A stretch of 64,000 nt of DNA from Leifsonia sp. Root227 (GTDB taxonomy: Bacteria > Actinomycetota > Actinomycetes > Actinomycetales > Microbacteriaceae). The stretch is taken from assembly GCF_001428745.1 (NCBI RefSeq), contig NZ_LMIO01000001.1, forward strand, positions 830,818 through 894,817. Direction: 5' to 3'. The translations under genes were made by a program, and so were the position numbers. Below are positions 53,847 through 62,620 of the stretch, in pieces (the first letter of the stretch is position 1; each line of letters opens with the position of its first letter). The notes beneath the pieces were generated by a model. It was given only the letters and a program-made list of their open reading frames with translations, was not told the origin of the DNA and did not search any database.

Positions 53847-56000
53847 GTGTTGACCCGCCAGACTCACGCGCGCCTTCTCGCAGCGCTCATGACGACCATC
53901 GCCGTGACGCTCGGAGGCGCCATTCTCGGCGCGCCGGCACAGGCCACCGAGGTGGCTGTCGCAGCCCCTGCTGTGTCCGCGGAGGCATCGGCCTCCGCAT
54001 CCCGCGCCGCATCCGTCGAGAGCGTCCTCGGCCCGGTCAAGACGGCCGTCGGCTCCGACTTCAAGCCCGGCTACATCATCAGCGACTACAACTTCTACAA
54101 CGGCTCAGCGCTCGACGCCGGCAGCATCCAGAGCTTCCTCAACTCCCAGGTCTCCTCCTGCCGAGCCGGATACACCTGCCTGAAGGACTACCGCCAGAAC
54201 ACGTACAGCAGGGCGGGGGATGCGCTCTGCGCGGCGTACACGGGCGGCGCCAACGAGACGGCGGCGACGATCATCGCCAAGGTCGGGGCGGCATGCGGCA
54301 TCAGCCAGAAGGTCATCCTCGTGCTCCTGCAGAAGGAGCAGAGCCTGGTCACGGACGACTGGCCGACGACCGGCCAGTACAACAAGGCCACCGGATACGC
54401 CTGCCCGGACACCTCCGCATGCGACACCCAGTACTACGGCTTCTACAACCAGGTCTACATGGCGGCCTGGCAGTTCAAGCGCTACGGCAACCCGCCGGGG
54501 ACGAGCAACTCGTTCACCTGGTTCCCTGTCGGCCAGGTCAGCGCCATCCGCTGGAGTCCCGTCGCGTCCTGCGGGGCAGGCAACGTGCTCATCCAGAACG
54601 CGGCGACCGCTGCGCTCTACTACTACACGCCGTACCAGCCGAACGCCGCGGCGCTCGCCAACATGTACGGCACGGGCGACAGCTGCTCCGCGTACGGCAA
54701 CCGCAACTTCTGGCGGCTGTACACCGACTGGTTCGGCCCGACCAACGGAGGCGCAGCTCCGATCGGCAACTACGAGTCGGCCACGGTCGGCGGCTCGACG
54801 TTCGCCATCGCGGGCTGGGCGATCGACCAGACGATGATGCGCGCCGTCGTGAACGTGCAGATCACCTGGAACACCCCGTCCGGTGTCACCACCCAGACCG
54901 TAGCGGCCAACGGCAACAGGCCGGACGTCGGGAACGCGTATCCGTTCGCCGGAGCCAACCACGGTTTCACCGCGAGCATCCCGCGCTCTGGCGACGGGCA
55001 GTACTCCGCCTGCGTGACGGCCATCGCCACGACAGGCAACACCGCAGGCAACTCGGCCTTCGGCTGCCGCACGGTGCTGTTCTCGTCCGGCATCAACGGC
55101 AGCCCGTCCTCGAGCAGGGTGCAGGGAGCCGACCGCTTCGACACCTCGGTCGCCGTCTCCAAGGCTGCGTACCCGGCAGCGGGCGTTCCCGTGGTCTACA
55201 TCGCTTCCGGCGCGAACTTCGCGGACGCCATCAGCGCAGGACCGGCCGCGGCCGCCCAGAAGGGCCCGCTGCTGCTCGCCAACGTCGGCTTCGTCCCCGC
55301 GTCCGTGCTGGCAGAGATCAAGCGGCTCTCGCCCGCGAAGATCGTGGTGGTCGGCGGAGCGGCGGCGATCGGCGACTCGGTCGTCGCAACCCTGAAGACC
55401 GTCCAGCCGAACACGGTCAGGGTCGCAGGCTACGACCGCTTCGAGACCTCGAGGCAGCTCGCCAGGTACGCCTTCCCCGCCGCGACGGGCGCGTACTTCG
55501 CGTCCGGCGTGAACTTCCCGGATGCGCTCTCTGCGGCCGCGGCAGCCGCTGTCGCCGCCCAGCCGATGCTGCTCGTCACGGGCTCCGCTGCGGTGGATGC
55601 GCCGACAGCGGCCTACCTCGCAGGGTCGAAGGTGAAGACGGCCACCGTCATCGGCGGACCGAGTGCGGTGGGCACGGGCTTCGAGAGCTCCCTCCAGAGC
55701 AGGGGAGTGGCGGCGACGAGAATCGGCGGAAGCGACAGGTTCGACACGAGCCACCTGATCAACGCGGCGAAGTTCCCCCTTGCATCCACGGTCTACATCG
55801 CGGCGGGCACGACGTTCCCCGATGCGCTGTCCGGCTCGACGCTGGCAGGCGCGACCCGCAGCCCGCTGTTCGTGACGCCAGGCTGGTGCGTGCCCCGCGC
55901 GATCGGCAACGACATCGCGAAGATGAAGGCGACCAGGGTCGTCTTCATCGGTGGCCCGTCTGTGCTGTCGGGAGACGCGACGGCGTTCAAGCCGTGCTGA
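53847..56000 (+). CDS. Secreted protein with KEQ-motif domain, Ig-like domain and three CWB2 repeats
   Basis: 717-residue paralogue of the 47771 gene product. Parts: signal peptide (cleavage probably after APAQA, near residue 35); the Cys-containing domain (about 70-295) with FYNGSALDAGSIQSFLN, ILVLLQKEQSLVT near 155 and FYNQVYMAAWQFKRYGNPPGT near 200; an inserted Ig-like domain (about 305-425) with FAIAGWAIDQT absent from the paralogue; and three CWB2 repeats from about 430. The GTG at 53847 is preferred to the ATG at 53799 because a TAGGCT -10 lies seven bases upstream. It is convergent with a glycosyltransferase operon. Confidence 0.85.
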   Translation: MLTRQTHARLLAALMTTIAVTLGGAILGAPAQATEVAVAAPAVSAEASASASRAASVESVLGPVKTAVGSDFKPGYIISDYNFYNGSALDAGSIQSFLNSQVSSCRAGYTCLKDYRQNTYSRAGDALCAAYTGGANETAATIIAKVGAACGISQKVILVLLQKEQSLVTDDWPTTGQYNKATGYACPDTSACDTQYYGFYNQVYMAAWQFKRYGNPPGTSNSFTWFPVGQVSAIRWSPVASCGAGNVLIQNAATAALYYYTPYQPNAAALANMYGTGDSCSAYGNRNFWRLYTDWFGPTNGGAAPIGNYESATVGGSTFAIAGWAIDQTMMRAVVNVQITWNTPSGVTTQTVAANGNRPDVGNAYPFAGANHGFTASIPRSGDGQYSACVTAIATTGNTAGNSAFGCRTVLFSSGINGSPSSSRVQGADRFDTSVAVSKAAYPAAGVPVVYIASGANFADAISAGPAAAAQKGPLLLANVGFVPASVLAEIKRLSPAKIVVVGGAAAIGDSVVATLKTVQPNTVRVAGYDRFETSRQLARYAFPAATGAYFASGVNFPDALSAAAAAAVAAQPMLLVTGSAAVDAPTAAYLAGSKVKTATVIGGPSAVGTGFESSLQSRGVAATRIGGSDRFDTSHLINAAKFPLASTVYIAAGTTFPDALSGSTLAGATRSPLFVTPGWCVPRAIGNDIAKMKATRVVFIGGPSVLSGDATAFKPC

Positions 56001-56019
56001 CGGGCGCCGCCGGTACGAC

Positions 56020-56820
56020 TTACGCCGCGCTGTCGTCCAGCTGCAGGTAACGGTAGAACTCCGCCTTCAACTCCGCGAGCGAGTGGTGCTGGTTCGTCTC
56101 GTCGAGGACGAACTCGATCGGGGTGTCGACCTTGCGCAGGCGCCAGCCGCGTTTGCGGGCGTAGCCGCACATCCACACGTCCTCGAGGAACGCGAAGTAG
56201 CGAGGGAGGTCGGTGAAGAACGACGTGTCCGCCACGATGTCGATGTCGCAGGCGCAGCCGCCCGTGCCGACGTAGCTGACTCTGTCGCCCGGCTCGGCGG
56301 GGCGGCGTGCCCAGTAGTCGCCGTCCATCGTCCAGGCCCAGAAACCGGCGATCGTGTGCGGGCCGGAGACCGCGAGCAGGTCGGTGACGAGGTGGTCGCT
56401 GACGTCCTGGTCGTCGTCGAGCATCAGGAAAGCGCCGCGATAGCCCTCCTGGTGCAGTTTGCGAGCGACGAAGAAGCGGCCGAGACCTCCGACGTTCACC
56501 CTGCTCGTGAACAGGCTCACCTCGGCGATGGCGCCGTGCGGACGGTACGCGGCGATGTGCTCGCGGTAGTACGCGGCGTCGGCAGGGCGGTTGTTCCAGA
56601 ACAGGAGGCGGATGCGGGTGTCCCGCTGCGCATCCAGCTGGGTGAGGACCGCGTCGATGCGCTCCCTGCGATTCCAGAGGCAGACGATGATCGCGATCTC
56701 GCCGCCCTGTGCTTCCCCGAGGAGACGTTTCGGCTGGAACCGTCCTGCGCGATAGCGCGCCATCGCCCAGCGCCAGCGCGCGGCGGACACGGCCCGGCGC
56801 GCGAACGACGACGCACTCAC
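56020..56820 (-). CDS. Glycosyltransferase, GT2-like
   Basis: 266-residue cytoplasmic glycosyltransferase with a GT-A type fold. It has IAIIVCLWNRRERIDAVL near 36-53 (donor strand), an acidic DxD-like cluster LMLDDDQDVSD near 120, GTGGCACDIDIV near 170 and EDVWMCGYARKRGW near 202. The long frame upstream is not used: a GTG at 56820 overlaps the stop of the preceding gene as GTGA. No membrane segment is seen. Donor and acceptor are unknown; clustering with rml genes suggests the surface polymer. Confidence 0.75.
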   Translation of the reverse strand: MSASSFARRAVSAARWRWAMARYRAGRFQPKRLLGEAQGGEIAIIVCLWNRRERIDAVLTQLDAQRDTRIRLLFWNNRPADAAYYREHIAAYRPHGAIAEVSLFTSRVNVGGLGRFFVARKLHQEGYRGAFLMLDDDQDVSDHLVTDLLAVSGPHTIAGFWAWTMDGDYWARRPAEPGDRVSYVGTGGCACDIDIVADTSFFTDLPRYFAFLEDVWMCGYARKRGWRLRKVDTPIEFVLDETNQHHSLAELKAEFYRYLQLDDSAA

Positions 56821-57659
56821 CTGGAGACCCACCAGAGTCTGCCCCAGAGGCCGAAGCGGACGGCCAGGCGCAGCGGGGCGAAGTACCAACCGGCGTACTT
56901 GCGCGACAGGTAGCGGTATGCGCTGTCGTGGTGCGCCTTCTCCATCGTGTGCGCGTCGCGCGAGGTGGAGTGGGCGCCGGTGTGCGTGACCACCGCCTCC
57001 GGGATGTACATGTTGCGCCAGCCGGCCCTGCCGAGGCGCGCGCCGAGGTCGACGTCCTCGAAGTACATGAAGTATCCGGGGTCGAAGCCGCCGAGCTCGC
57101 GGTACGCCTCAGAGCGCACGAGCACGCACGCGCCGGACAGCCAGCCTGCGGCGCGGCGGCTCTCGGTCTCGCGCTCTGCGCGGTAGCGCACCGTCCACGG
57201 GTTGGCAGGCCAGATGCGGCCGAAGAGCGCGTGGGCGACCCCCGTGCGCAGGGAGGGGAGGCGGCGGGCGGACGGGTAGACCGTGCCGTCCGCATCCAGG
57301 ATCTTGGGGCCGAGGGATCCTGCGCCCGGCAGCTCGGCGGCGGCGTCCGCGAGCACGTCGATGGCGCCTGGCTGGAAGATCACGTCGGGGTTGGCCACGA
57401 GGATGAGGTCAGGGTTCGACGTCGCGGCCTCGACGCCGGCGCGCACGCCGCCGCCGTAGCCCTCGTTCTTCGGCAGCTCCAGGAAGGTGTACCCGGCCGC
57501 GCGCACCAGCTCGCCGGTCTCCGCGGCGCCGTCCGACGCGTTGTCGACCACGATGACCTCCGTGACGCTCGACCCTGCCGACGGCAGCGACGACAGGAAC
57601 GGGCGCATGGCCTCTGTCGAGTTGTACGTCACCGTGACGACGAGAACGGAAGGAGTCAT
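56817..57659 (-). CDS. Rhamnosyltransferase-like GT2 glycosyltransferase (WbbL-like)
   Basis: 280-residue GT2 protein. It starts SVLVVTVTYNSTEAMRPFL and has VIVVDNASDGA near 37, LILVANPDVIFQPGA near 84 (DxD-like NPD), SGACVLVRSEAYRELGGFDPGYFMYFEDVDL near 173-203 (acceptor and catalytic Asp region) and RYLSRKYAGWYF near the end. This pattern fits dTDP-Rha:polyprenyl-PP-GlcNAc rhamnosyltransferases (WbbL), which start linker or galactan chains in actinobacteria. ATG at 57659 is chosen over 57737. The gene is coupled to the GT2 downstream. Confidence 0.82.
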   Translation of the reverse strand: MTPSVLVVTVTYNSTEAMRPFLSSLPSAGSSVTEVIVVDNASDGAAETGELVRAAGYTFLELPKNEGYGGGVRAGVEAATSNPDLILVANPDVIFQPGAIDVLADAAAELPGAGSLGPKILDADGTVYPSARRLPSLRTGVAHALFGRIWPANPWTVRYRAERETESRRAAGWLSGACVLVRSEAYRELGGFDPGYFMYFEDVDLGARLGRAGWRNMYIPEAVVTHTGAHSTSRDAHTMEKAHHDSAYRYLSRKYAGWYFAPLRLAVRFGLWGRLWWVSR

Positions 57660-57693
57660 GCGTGCTTTCTTGTGCGGCCTGCTGGCGGGGTGG

Positions 57694-58959
57694 TCAGGAG
57701 GAGAGGTCGACGACCTCCGGCACCGCGTGGATGACACCCACCGCGAGCGGGTAGTACGGCACGTCGAACGAGCACGCCTGCGGCATGTCGGAGAGGTGAC
57801 GGCCTGCGCTGTCCATCAGCGACGCGTTCACGAAGTACTTGCCTGCGCCGAACTGCGCATCCTTCAGCACGATGGCGAACGTGCGGCGCGCCCTGAGCCT
57901 GGACAGGTCGGCGCCGATGCGGGCCGTGGTGGTGCCGTAGACCGGCAGGCCCATCGTGTTGTCGATCTGGATGGCGCACATCCAGTCGTCGATGCCGGTG
58001 TCGTGCTCCAGCGTGACCTCGATGCGCACGTCGTCGCCCGGCTGCACAGGCTCGCCCGGCTCGCGGCCGACCGCGAACACGCGGGCGTCGATCACCCGGC
58101 CGTGCTCTGCGACGGAACCGGGGTGCTTGTTCGCCTGAACGGCGGCCTCGGCCTCTGCCTCGACCACGCGGCGGTCTTCGAGGATGTTGCGGAACTCGGT
58201 GACCGCCTCGCCTGGATCGCCGTCGAAGACGACGGCGCCGCGGTTGAGGAGGACGGCACGGTCGGCGAGCTCTGTGACCTGGTTGAGGTTGTGCGTCACG
58301 AGGATGATCGTGCGCCCCTCCTCCTGGAAGGAGCGGATCTTGTCGAGGCACTTGCGCTGGAACGCTTCGTCGCCGACCGCCAGCACCTCGTCGACCAGGA
58401 GCAGGTCGGGGTCGGTGTGCACGGCAACGGCGAACGCCAGGCGCACGTACATGCCGGACGAGTAGAACTTGACCTGCGTGTCGATGAAGTCGCCGATGCC
58501 GGAGAAGCTCAGGATCTCGTCGAACCTCTCCTCCGTCTGCTCCCGGCTGAGGCCGAGGATGGAGGCGTTGAGGTAGACGTTCTCCCGGCCGGTGAGGTCG
58601 GGGTGGAAGCCGGCGCCCAACTCCAGCAGCGCGGCGATGCGGCCGCGGCGCGAGACGCTGCCGGAGGTCGGGTCGATGATGCCGCCGATGACCTTGAGCA
58701 GGGTGGACTTGCCGGACCCGTTGTGGCCGATGAGGGCGACGGTCGTGCCGGCACGCATCGTGATGCTGACGTCTTTGAGCGCCCAGAACTCCTCGCGGTG
58801 CTCACGGCCGCGCCCGAAGGCCACCAGGCGCTCCTTGAGCGAGTTGTCCTTCCGGATGACGAAGCGCTTGGAGACGTCGGTGACGCGCACGACCTCTGGA
58901 GCTTCGCCCCCAGCGCCCGTCGCGGTCCCGTTCTCGGTGAGATTGGTCGTCATCGTCAC
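57694..58959 (-). CDS. wzt: Polysaccharide ABC exporter ATPase with C-terminal sugar-binding-type domain
   Basis: 421-residue ATPase of the Wzt/TagH/RfbE type. Walker A GHNGSGKST at 78-86, signature YSSGMYVRLAFAVA near 182, Walker B LLLVDEVLAVGD near 203. The ATPase ends near 265, and an extra domain of about 130 residues (290-421) rich in beta strands follows. In Wzt proteins this C-terminal domain recognises the finished end of the glycan before export, which suggests a chain-termination checkpoint here. The GTG start at 58959 overlaps the permease stop; ATG at 58953 is an alternative. Confidence 0.9.
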   Translation of the reverse strand: MTMTTNLTENGTATGAGGEAPEVVRVTDVSKRFVIRKDNSLKERLVAFGRGREHREEFWALKDVSITMRAGTTVALIGHNGSGKSTLLKVIGGIIDPTSGSVSRRGRIAALLELGAGFHPDLTGRENVYLNASILGLSREQTEERFDEILSFSGIGDFIDTQVKFYSSGMYVRLAFAVAVHTDPDLLLVDEVLAVGDEAFQRKCLDKIRSFQEEGRTIILVTHNLNQVTELADRAVLLNRGAVVFDGDPGEAVTEFRNILEDRRVVEAEAEAAVQANKHPGSVAEHGRVIDARVFAVGREPGEPVQPGDDVRIEVTLEHDTGIDDWMCAIQIDNTMGLPVYGTTTARIGADLSRLRARRTFAIVLKDAQFGAGKYFVNASLMDSAGRHLSDMPQACSFDVPYYPLAVGVIHAVPEVVDLSS

Positions 58960-59852
58960 ACCACCTGCGCGAAGTTGCCCTGCAGACGGGAGAACACCCG
59001 CTGGAAAACGAAGAGGAGGACGACGCCGATCGCGAACGCGATGCCCATGCGCATCAGCAGCAGGTCAGGGTACTCCGCGACGCCCTGGCCGCCGACCCAC
59101 ATCGCCTTCTGGAAGCCGAGGACGGCGAGGGTGATCGGGTTGTCGGTGTAGATGTCGAGCGCGAGCGAGTGACCGAGCGCATCCCTGACCATGGTCCAGG
59201 AGTAGACGATCGGCGATGCCCAGAGCAGGAGCAGCAGCACGACCTCCACGAGGTACTGCACGTCGCGCAGATACACGTTGACCGCCGACAGCAGCAGGCC
59301 GAACGCCGTGCCGAACACCAGCAGCAGCAGCACGGACGGGATGAGGTACCACGTCTCCGCGTGCAGCGGCGGCTTGCCGATCACCAGGGTGGCCACCAGC
59401 AGGATCACGAACTGGATCAGGAAGTTGAAGATGGCGGAGCCGACGCTCGCCAGCGGGAAGATCTCGCGCGGCAGGTAGATCTTCTTGATCAGCCCGGAGT
59501 TGCCGACGATGGATGCGGTGGTGCCGCTGATGATCTCGGAGAACAGCGAGTAGACCGTCAGGCCGGTGAAGACGTAGATCGCGAAGTCCGGGATGTTCCT
59601 GGCGGCGCCGAGCACCTGGCCGATCACGATCGCGTAGATGAGGAGCTGCGTGAGCGGGCGCACCAGCGTCCAGACGAAGCCGAGCACGCTGTCTTTGTAG
59701 CGCGACTTGAGGTCGCGGCGGACGAGGAGGGAGAGGAGCTCGCGGTGGCGGAAGATCTCGCGCAGCGAGTGCCACGATCCGGATTTGCTGTCGCCTCCGA
59801 CCGTCACCATCCGCTCTTGGGAGAGCGCAAGGTATCGATCCTGTGCAGTCAT
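58956..59852 (-). CDS. wzm: Polysaccharide ABC exporter permease
   Basis: 298-residue ABC-2 type permease (Wzm/TagG/RfbD class) with six membrane helices between about 60 and 290. The amphipathic N-terminal part REIFRHRELLSLLVRRDLKSRYKDSVLGFVW is typical of the family, with the coupling helix near RDLKSRY, and LIKKIYLPREIFPLASV near 123 is a strong family marker. With Wzt it moves an undecaprenyl-linked glycan across the membrane. Starts 47 bases after the upstream glycosyltransferase. Confidence 0.92.
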   Translation of the reverse strand: MTAQDRYLALSQERMVTVGGDSKSGSWHSLREIFRHRELLSLLVRRDLKSRYKDSVLGFVWTLVRPLTQLLIYAIVIGQVLGAARNIPDFAIYVFTGLTVYSLFSEIISGTTASIVGNSGLIKKIYLPREIFPLASVGSAIFNFLIQFVILLVATLVIGKPPLHAETWYLIPSVLLLLVFGTAFGLLLSAVNVYLRDVQYLVEVVLLLLLWASPIVYSWTMVRDALGHSLALDIYTDNPITLAVLGFQKAMWVGGQGVAEYPDLLLMRMGIAFAIGVVLLFVFQRVFSRLQGNFAQVV

Positions 59853-59899
59853 TCAGTCGTCAATCTGTGTCGGGGTGTTGTCGGCGAGCGCTCGATGGA

Positions 59900-61306
59900 T
59901 TATAGCTCGGGGCGTCGCCCGGTCAGGCGTTCCGCCACCGCGCGCAGCGGCTTGGTGAGCCGCCACGACGAGCTGTTCTCGAGTCCGGCGATGCGCTTGT
60001 GCAGGTCGTTGTTGATCCTGGTGCGCTCCGAGACGATGCCCTGGATGCGGTCGGGCGCCGGGGTCGGGTTCTTGCAGAACTCGATGAGCGGCGTGAGCGA
60101 GGTGGCCCAGGTCATCCCGGCGGCGAAGCGCTCGACGTTGCCGGCGATGCGGGCGCGCTCGTCCGCGTCGAAGAGGAGCTCCTCGATGGCGGAGGCAAGC
60201 GCATCCACGTCTTCCGGGGGGACGACGCGGCCGAGCTCGTTGTCGCGGATCAACTCCGCGAAGGTGTCGCCGTCCGTGCTGATGATCGGCAGTGAGGCCC
60301 ACAGGTAGTCCAGGATGCGCGTGCGGAAGCTGAACGCGGTCTCCAGGTGGTCGTAGTGGGTGCTCACGCCGAGGTCGGCGTCGAGCAGGAAGTCGGCGCG
60401 CTCCGTGTACGGCACCCAGGCGTCGTTGAAGAACACGACGCTGCCGGTGAGGCCGAGCTCTTCCGCGCGCTTGCGGGCTTCGACCGCCATCCGCATGGTC
60501 GGGATGTTCGGGTTCGGGTGGCTCGCGCCGAGGAAGTAGAGCCGCAGGTCGGGGTGGGCCTTTGCCGCGATCGCGACGGCCTCGATGAGGGTCAGCGGGT
60601 CGAACCAGTTGTAGATGCCTCCGCCCCAGATGATCACCTTGTCGTCCGCGGCGATGCCGGGGACGGTGCCCTTGATGCCGTGCGCCCGCTGGACGGGTGC
60701 GTCGTTCTCGACGCCGAACGGGGCGACATCCAGGAGAGAGCGCAGGCTCGGGTCCCTGTCGTAGGTCGCCGGGTTGATCCTGGCGAGCCCGGCGAGCTGT
60801 CCGAGCCAGAAGTCGCGCTGCTTCTCCGATGCGCAGACCATGAAGTCGGCGCGTTCGAGCTGGTCGTTGAGCACCTCGACGGTGTCGATGGCGACGGCGA
60901 GGCGATCGGCGGCGCCCAGGTCTTTGCCCTGCTCCAGCTGCTCCAGGTGCATCGGGTCGTAGATGTCGGCCACGATGATCGTGTCGGTGTCCTTGATCCA
61001 CTGGTGGGTGCGCAGGATGTGCCCCTGGAAGACGAGCACCTCCGCCCACTCGACGTGCGAGTGCAGGCTGGAGTCGTCTGCGAAGTGCACGGGGAAGGCA
61101 TCGGAGTGGATCTCGGCCTTGTTGGTCGAGACGAGGCGCACGTCGGCGAACGCGGAGAGCGCCTTCGCGATCTCCCACGCCCGGATCGCCGGGCCGGCCA
61201 TCAGCACGCCGAGGGTGTCGGGGGTGACGACCAGGATGCGGCGCCTGCTGCCCGCTTCCCCTGGTGCGGTTCCGGTCTGCGACGGTTGCGACGGTGTGGA
61301 CGTCAT
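59900..61306 (-). CDS. Glycosyltransferase (GT4-like) with SWRLT-type tail
   Basis: 468-residue glycosyltransferase. The N-terminal domain has RRILVVTPDTLGVLMAGPAIRAWEIAKAL near 22-50. The C-terminal part has VIIWGGGIYNWFDPLTLIEAV near 225, DADLGVSTHYDHLETAFSFRTRILDYLWA near 320 and the segment NSSSWRLTKPLRAV near 447, a tail often seen in large actinobacterial wall glycosyltransferases. It lacks a clear E-x7-E, but HLETAFSFRTR is in the corresponding place. ATG at 61306 is chosen for its family-like N-terminus; GGAG lies 11 bases upstream. It precedes wzm and wzt. Confidence 0.8.
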   Translation of the reverse strand: MTSTPSQPSQTGTAPGEAGSRRRILVVTPDTLGVLMAGPAIRAWEIAKALSAFADVRLVSTNKAEIHSDAFPVHFADDSSLHSHVEWAEVLVFQGHILRTHQWIKDTDTIIVADIYDPMHLEQLEQGKDLGAADRLAVAIDTVEVLNDQLERADFMVCASEKQRDFWLGQLAGLARINPATYDRDPSLRSLLDVAPFGVENDAPVQRAHGIKGTVPGIAADDKVIIWGGGIYNWFDPLTLIEAVAIAAKAHPDLRLYFLGASHPNPNIPTMRMAVEARKRAEELGLTGSVVFFNDAWVPYTERADFLLDADLGVSTHYDHLETAFSFRTRILDYLWASLPIISTDGDTFAELIRDNELGRVVPPEDVDALASAIEELLFDADERARIAGNVERFAAGMTWATSLTPLIEFCKNPTPAPDRIQGIVSERTRINNDLHKRIAGLENSSSWRLTKPLRAVAERLTGRRPEL

Positions 61307-61468
61307 GGAATAAGAGTCTCCTGCTTGCACGTGATGGTGCGCCAGGGCATTCTGGCGTCGGATGACGTGCTTCTCGCCCGCGTCGGGCACGCCCAGCACG
61401 AAAAGCCGTCGGCAGGCTACCACTGCAATCGGGGAAGTCGGTGTGATCCCGTCAGCTCAGCGGGGGGC

Positions 61469-62554
61469 TCAGCGGCGTCCGCGGCCGAGCATCCTTGCAG
61501 CGCCGTCCGCGATGCGCACGATGCGGCGGGAGGTGAGGCGGTCTATGAACTCTCGCAGGGCGCGATTCTCCTCGCGCAATGTGTCGACCTCGCGCTCCAG
61601 CCCTGTCGCCTGCGCGTCGGCGGCGGAGACGCGCCTGTCCAGGTCGGCGATGGCCAGGCCGATCGCCCGCGCCTCTGCGACGGCCGCGTCGTCGACCGGC
61701 ACGTCGGCCACGGGGGAGGCGACCGAGTCGGCGATGCGGGTGTCCGGCACGTACTCTCCGGAGGCGATCCCCGCTGCGAGCTCTGCGTCGTCAGGGTGGC
61801 GGCAGAGATAGAGGGGGAAGAGCACGCCGTCGAGCAGGCGCCGGTAGTCGCGCATCCCGTGGTGGTTGGGGCTGGGGGTGAGGTCGGGCGAGTTCTCGTA
61901 CGCGCTTCCTGCGTTCCGCACCTTGCGGCTGTACTGCTCCCAGGAGCGCCACGGGAAGTGCAGCACCTCGACCTCGAAGCCTTCTGGAACCTGCCCGCGG
62001 TTCTCCAGGCTGACGAAGTGGTTGCCCTGCACGACCTCGACCTCTGCGTCGCCGATGTGGGCCGCGTCGTGGGTGGCGTGGGCTTTGAGGCCGACGCGCT
62101 GAAGGGCATCCACCGAACGCAGGTCGCGGTACGCGAGACGCTGCAGGCCGGAACCGGCGATGGCGGCGGGGCCGATCATGTCGTGCACGGGCACGTCGAA
62201 CGCCTGGATCTCCACCGGGATGTTCTCGAACGCCTCCTTGAGCGTGATGCCGTCGCGAACGGGCAGCCAGAACTCGTCGGCGTCGGCGTTGATCACCCAG
62301 TCCGCGCCGTGCACGGTCTTGGCCTCGCGGGCCATGCGGGTGACGGTGACGCCCTGCTGCTTCTGGTGCACAGGATCGCTGCGCAGGTCGACGACGCCGC
62401 GCTCCGCATAGCCCTGCAACAGCTCGTATGTGCCGTCGACGGAGCCGTTGTCGGTCACGATGATCACGTCGACGCCCTGCCGGAGGTGGTGATCGAGCAT
62501 CGCACCGACGATGTCGACTTCGTCGCGCACCATCAGGGTCATCGCCAACTTCAC
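61469..62554 (-). CDS. Glycosyltransferase, GT2 family, with C-terminal coiled coil
   Basis: 361-residue protein resembling the Glyco_tranf_2_4 group (PF13704). It begins KLAMTLMVRDEVDIVGAMLDHH, then IIVTDNGSVDGTYEL near 30 and the metal-site motif NADADEFWLPV near 89. The last 70 residues (about 290-350) are heptad-like (LDRRVSAADAQATGLEREV and onward) and end in SRRIVRIADGAARM. A GTG at 62554 with GAGGAGG at six bases sets the start; longer upstream frames have no support. Acceptor unknown; the coiled coil may set chain length or tether it to other enzymes. Confidence 0.8.
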   Translation of the reverse strand: MKLAMTLMVRDEVDIVGAMLDHHLRQGVDVIIVTDNGSVDGTYELLQGYAERGVVDLRSDPVHQKQQGVTVTRMAREAKTVHGADWVINADADEFWLPVRDGITLKEAFENIPVEIQAFDVPVHDMIGPAAIAGSGLQRLAYRDLRSVDALQRVGLKAHATHDAAHIGDAEVEVVQGNHFVSLENRGQVPEGFEVEVLHFPWRSWEQYSRKVRNAGSAYENSPDLTPSPNHHGMRDYRRLLDGVLFPLYLCRHPDDAELAAGIASGEYVPDTRIADSVASPVADVPVDDAAVAEARAIGLAIADLDRRVSAADAQATGLEREVDTLREENRALREFIDRLTSRRIVRIADGAARMLGRGRR

Positions 62555-62607
62555 TCGCTGCCTCCTCGCCGCACAGTCTAGATGACCGGCCGCCTCTACT
62601 CCGCCGC

Positions 62608-62613
62608 TAGACT
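62608..62613 (+). promoter_or_regulatory. -10 element of a leaderless promoter for the right-edge glycosyltransferase
   Basis: TAGACT, seven bases, then the ATG at 62621. Confidence 0.45.
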
Positions 62614-62620
62614 TGCCCGG

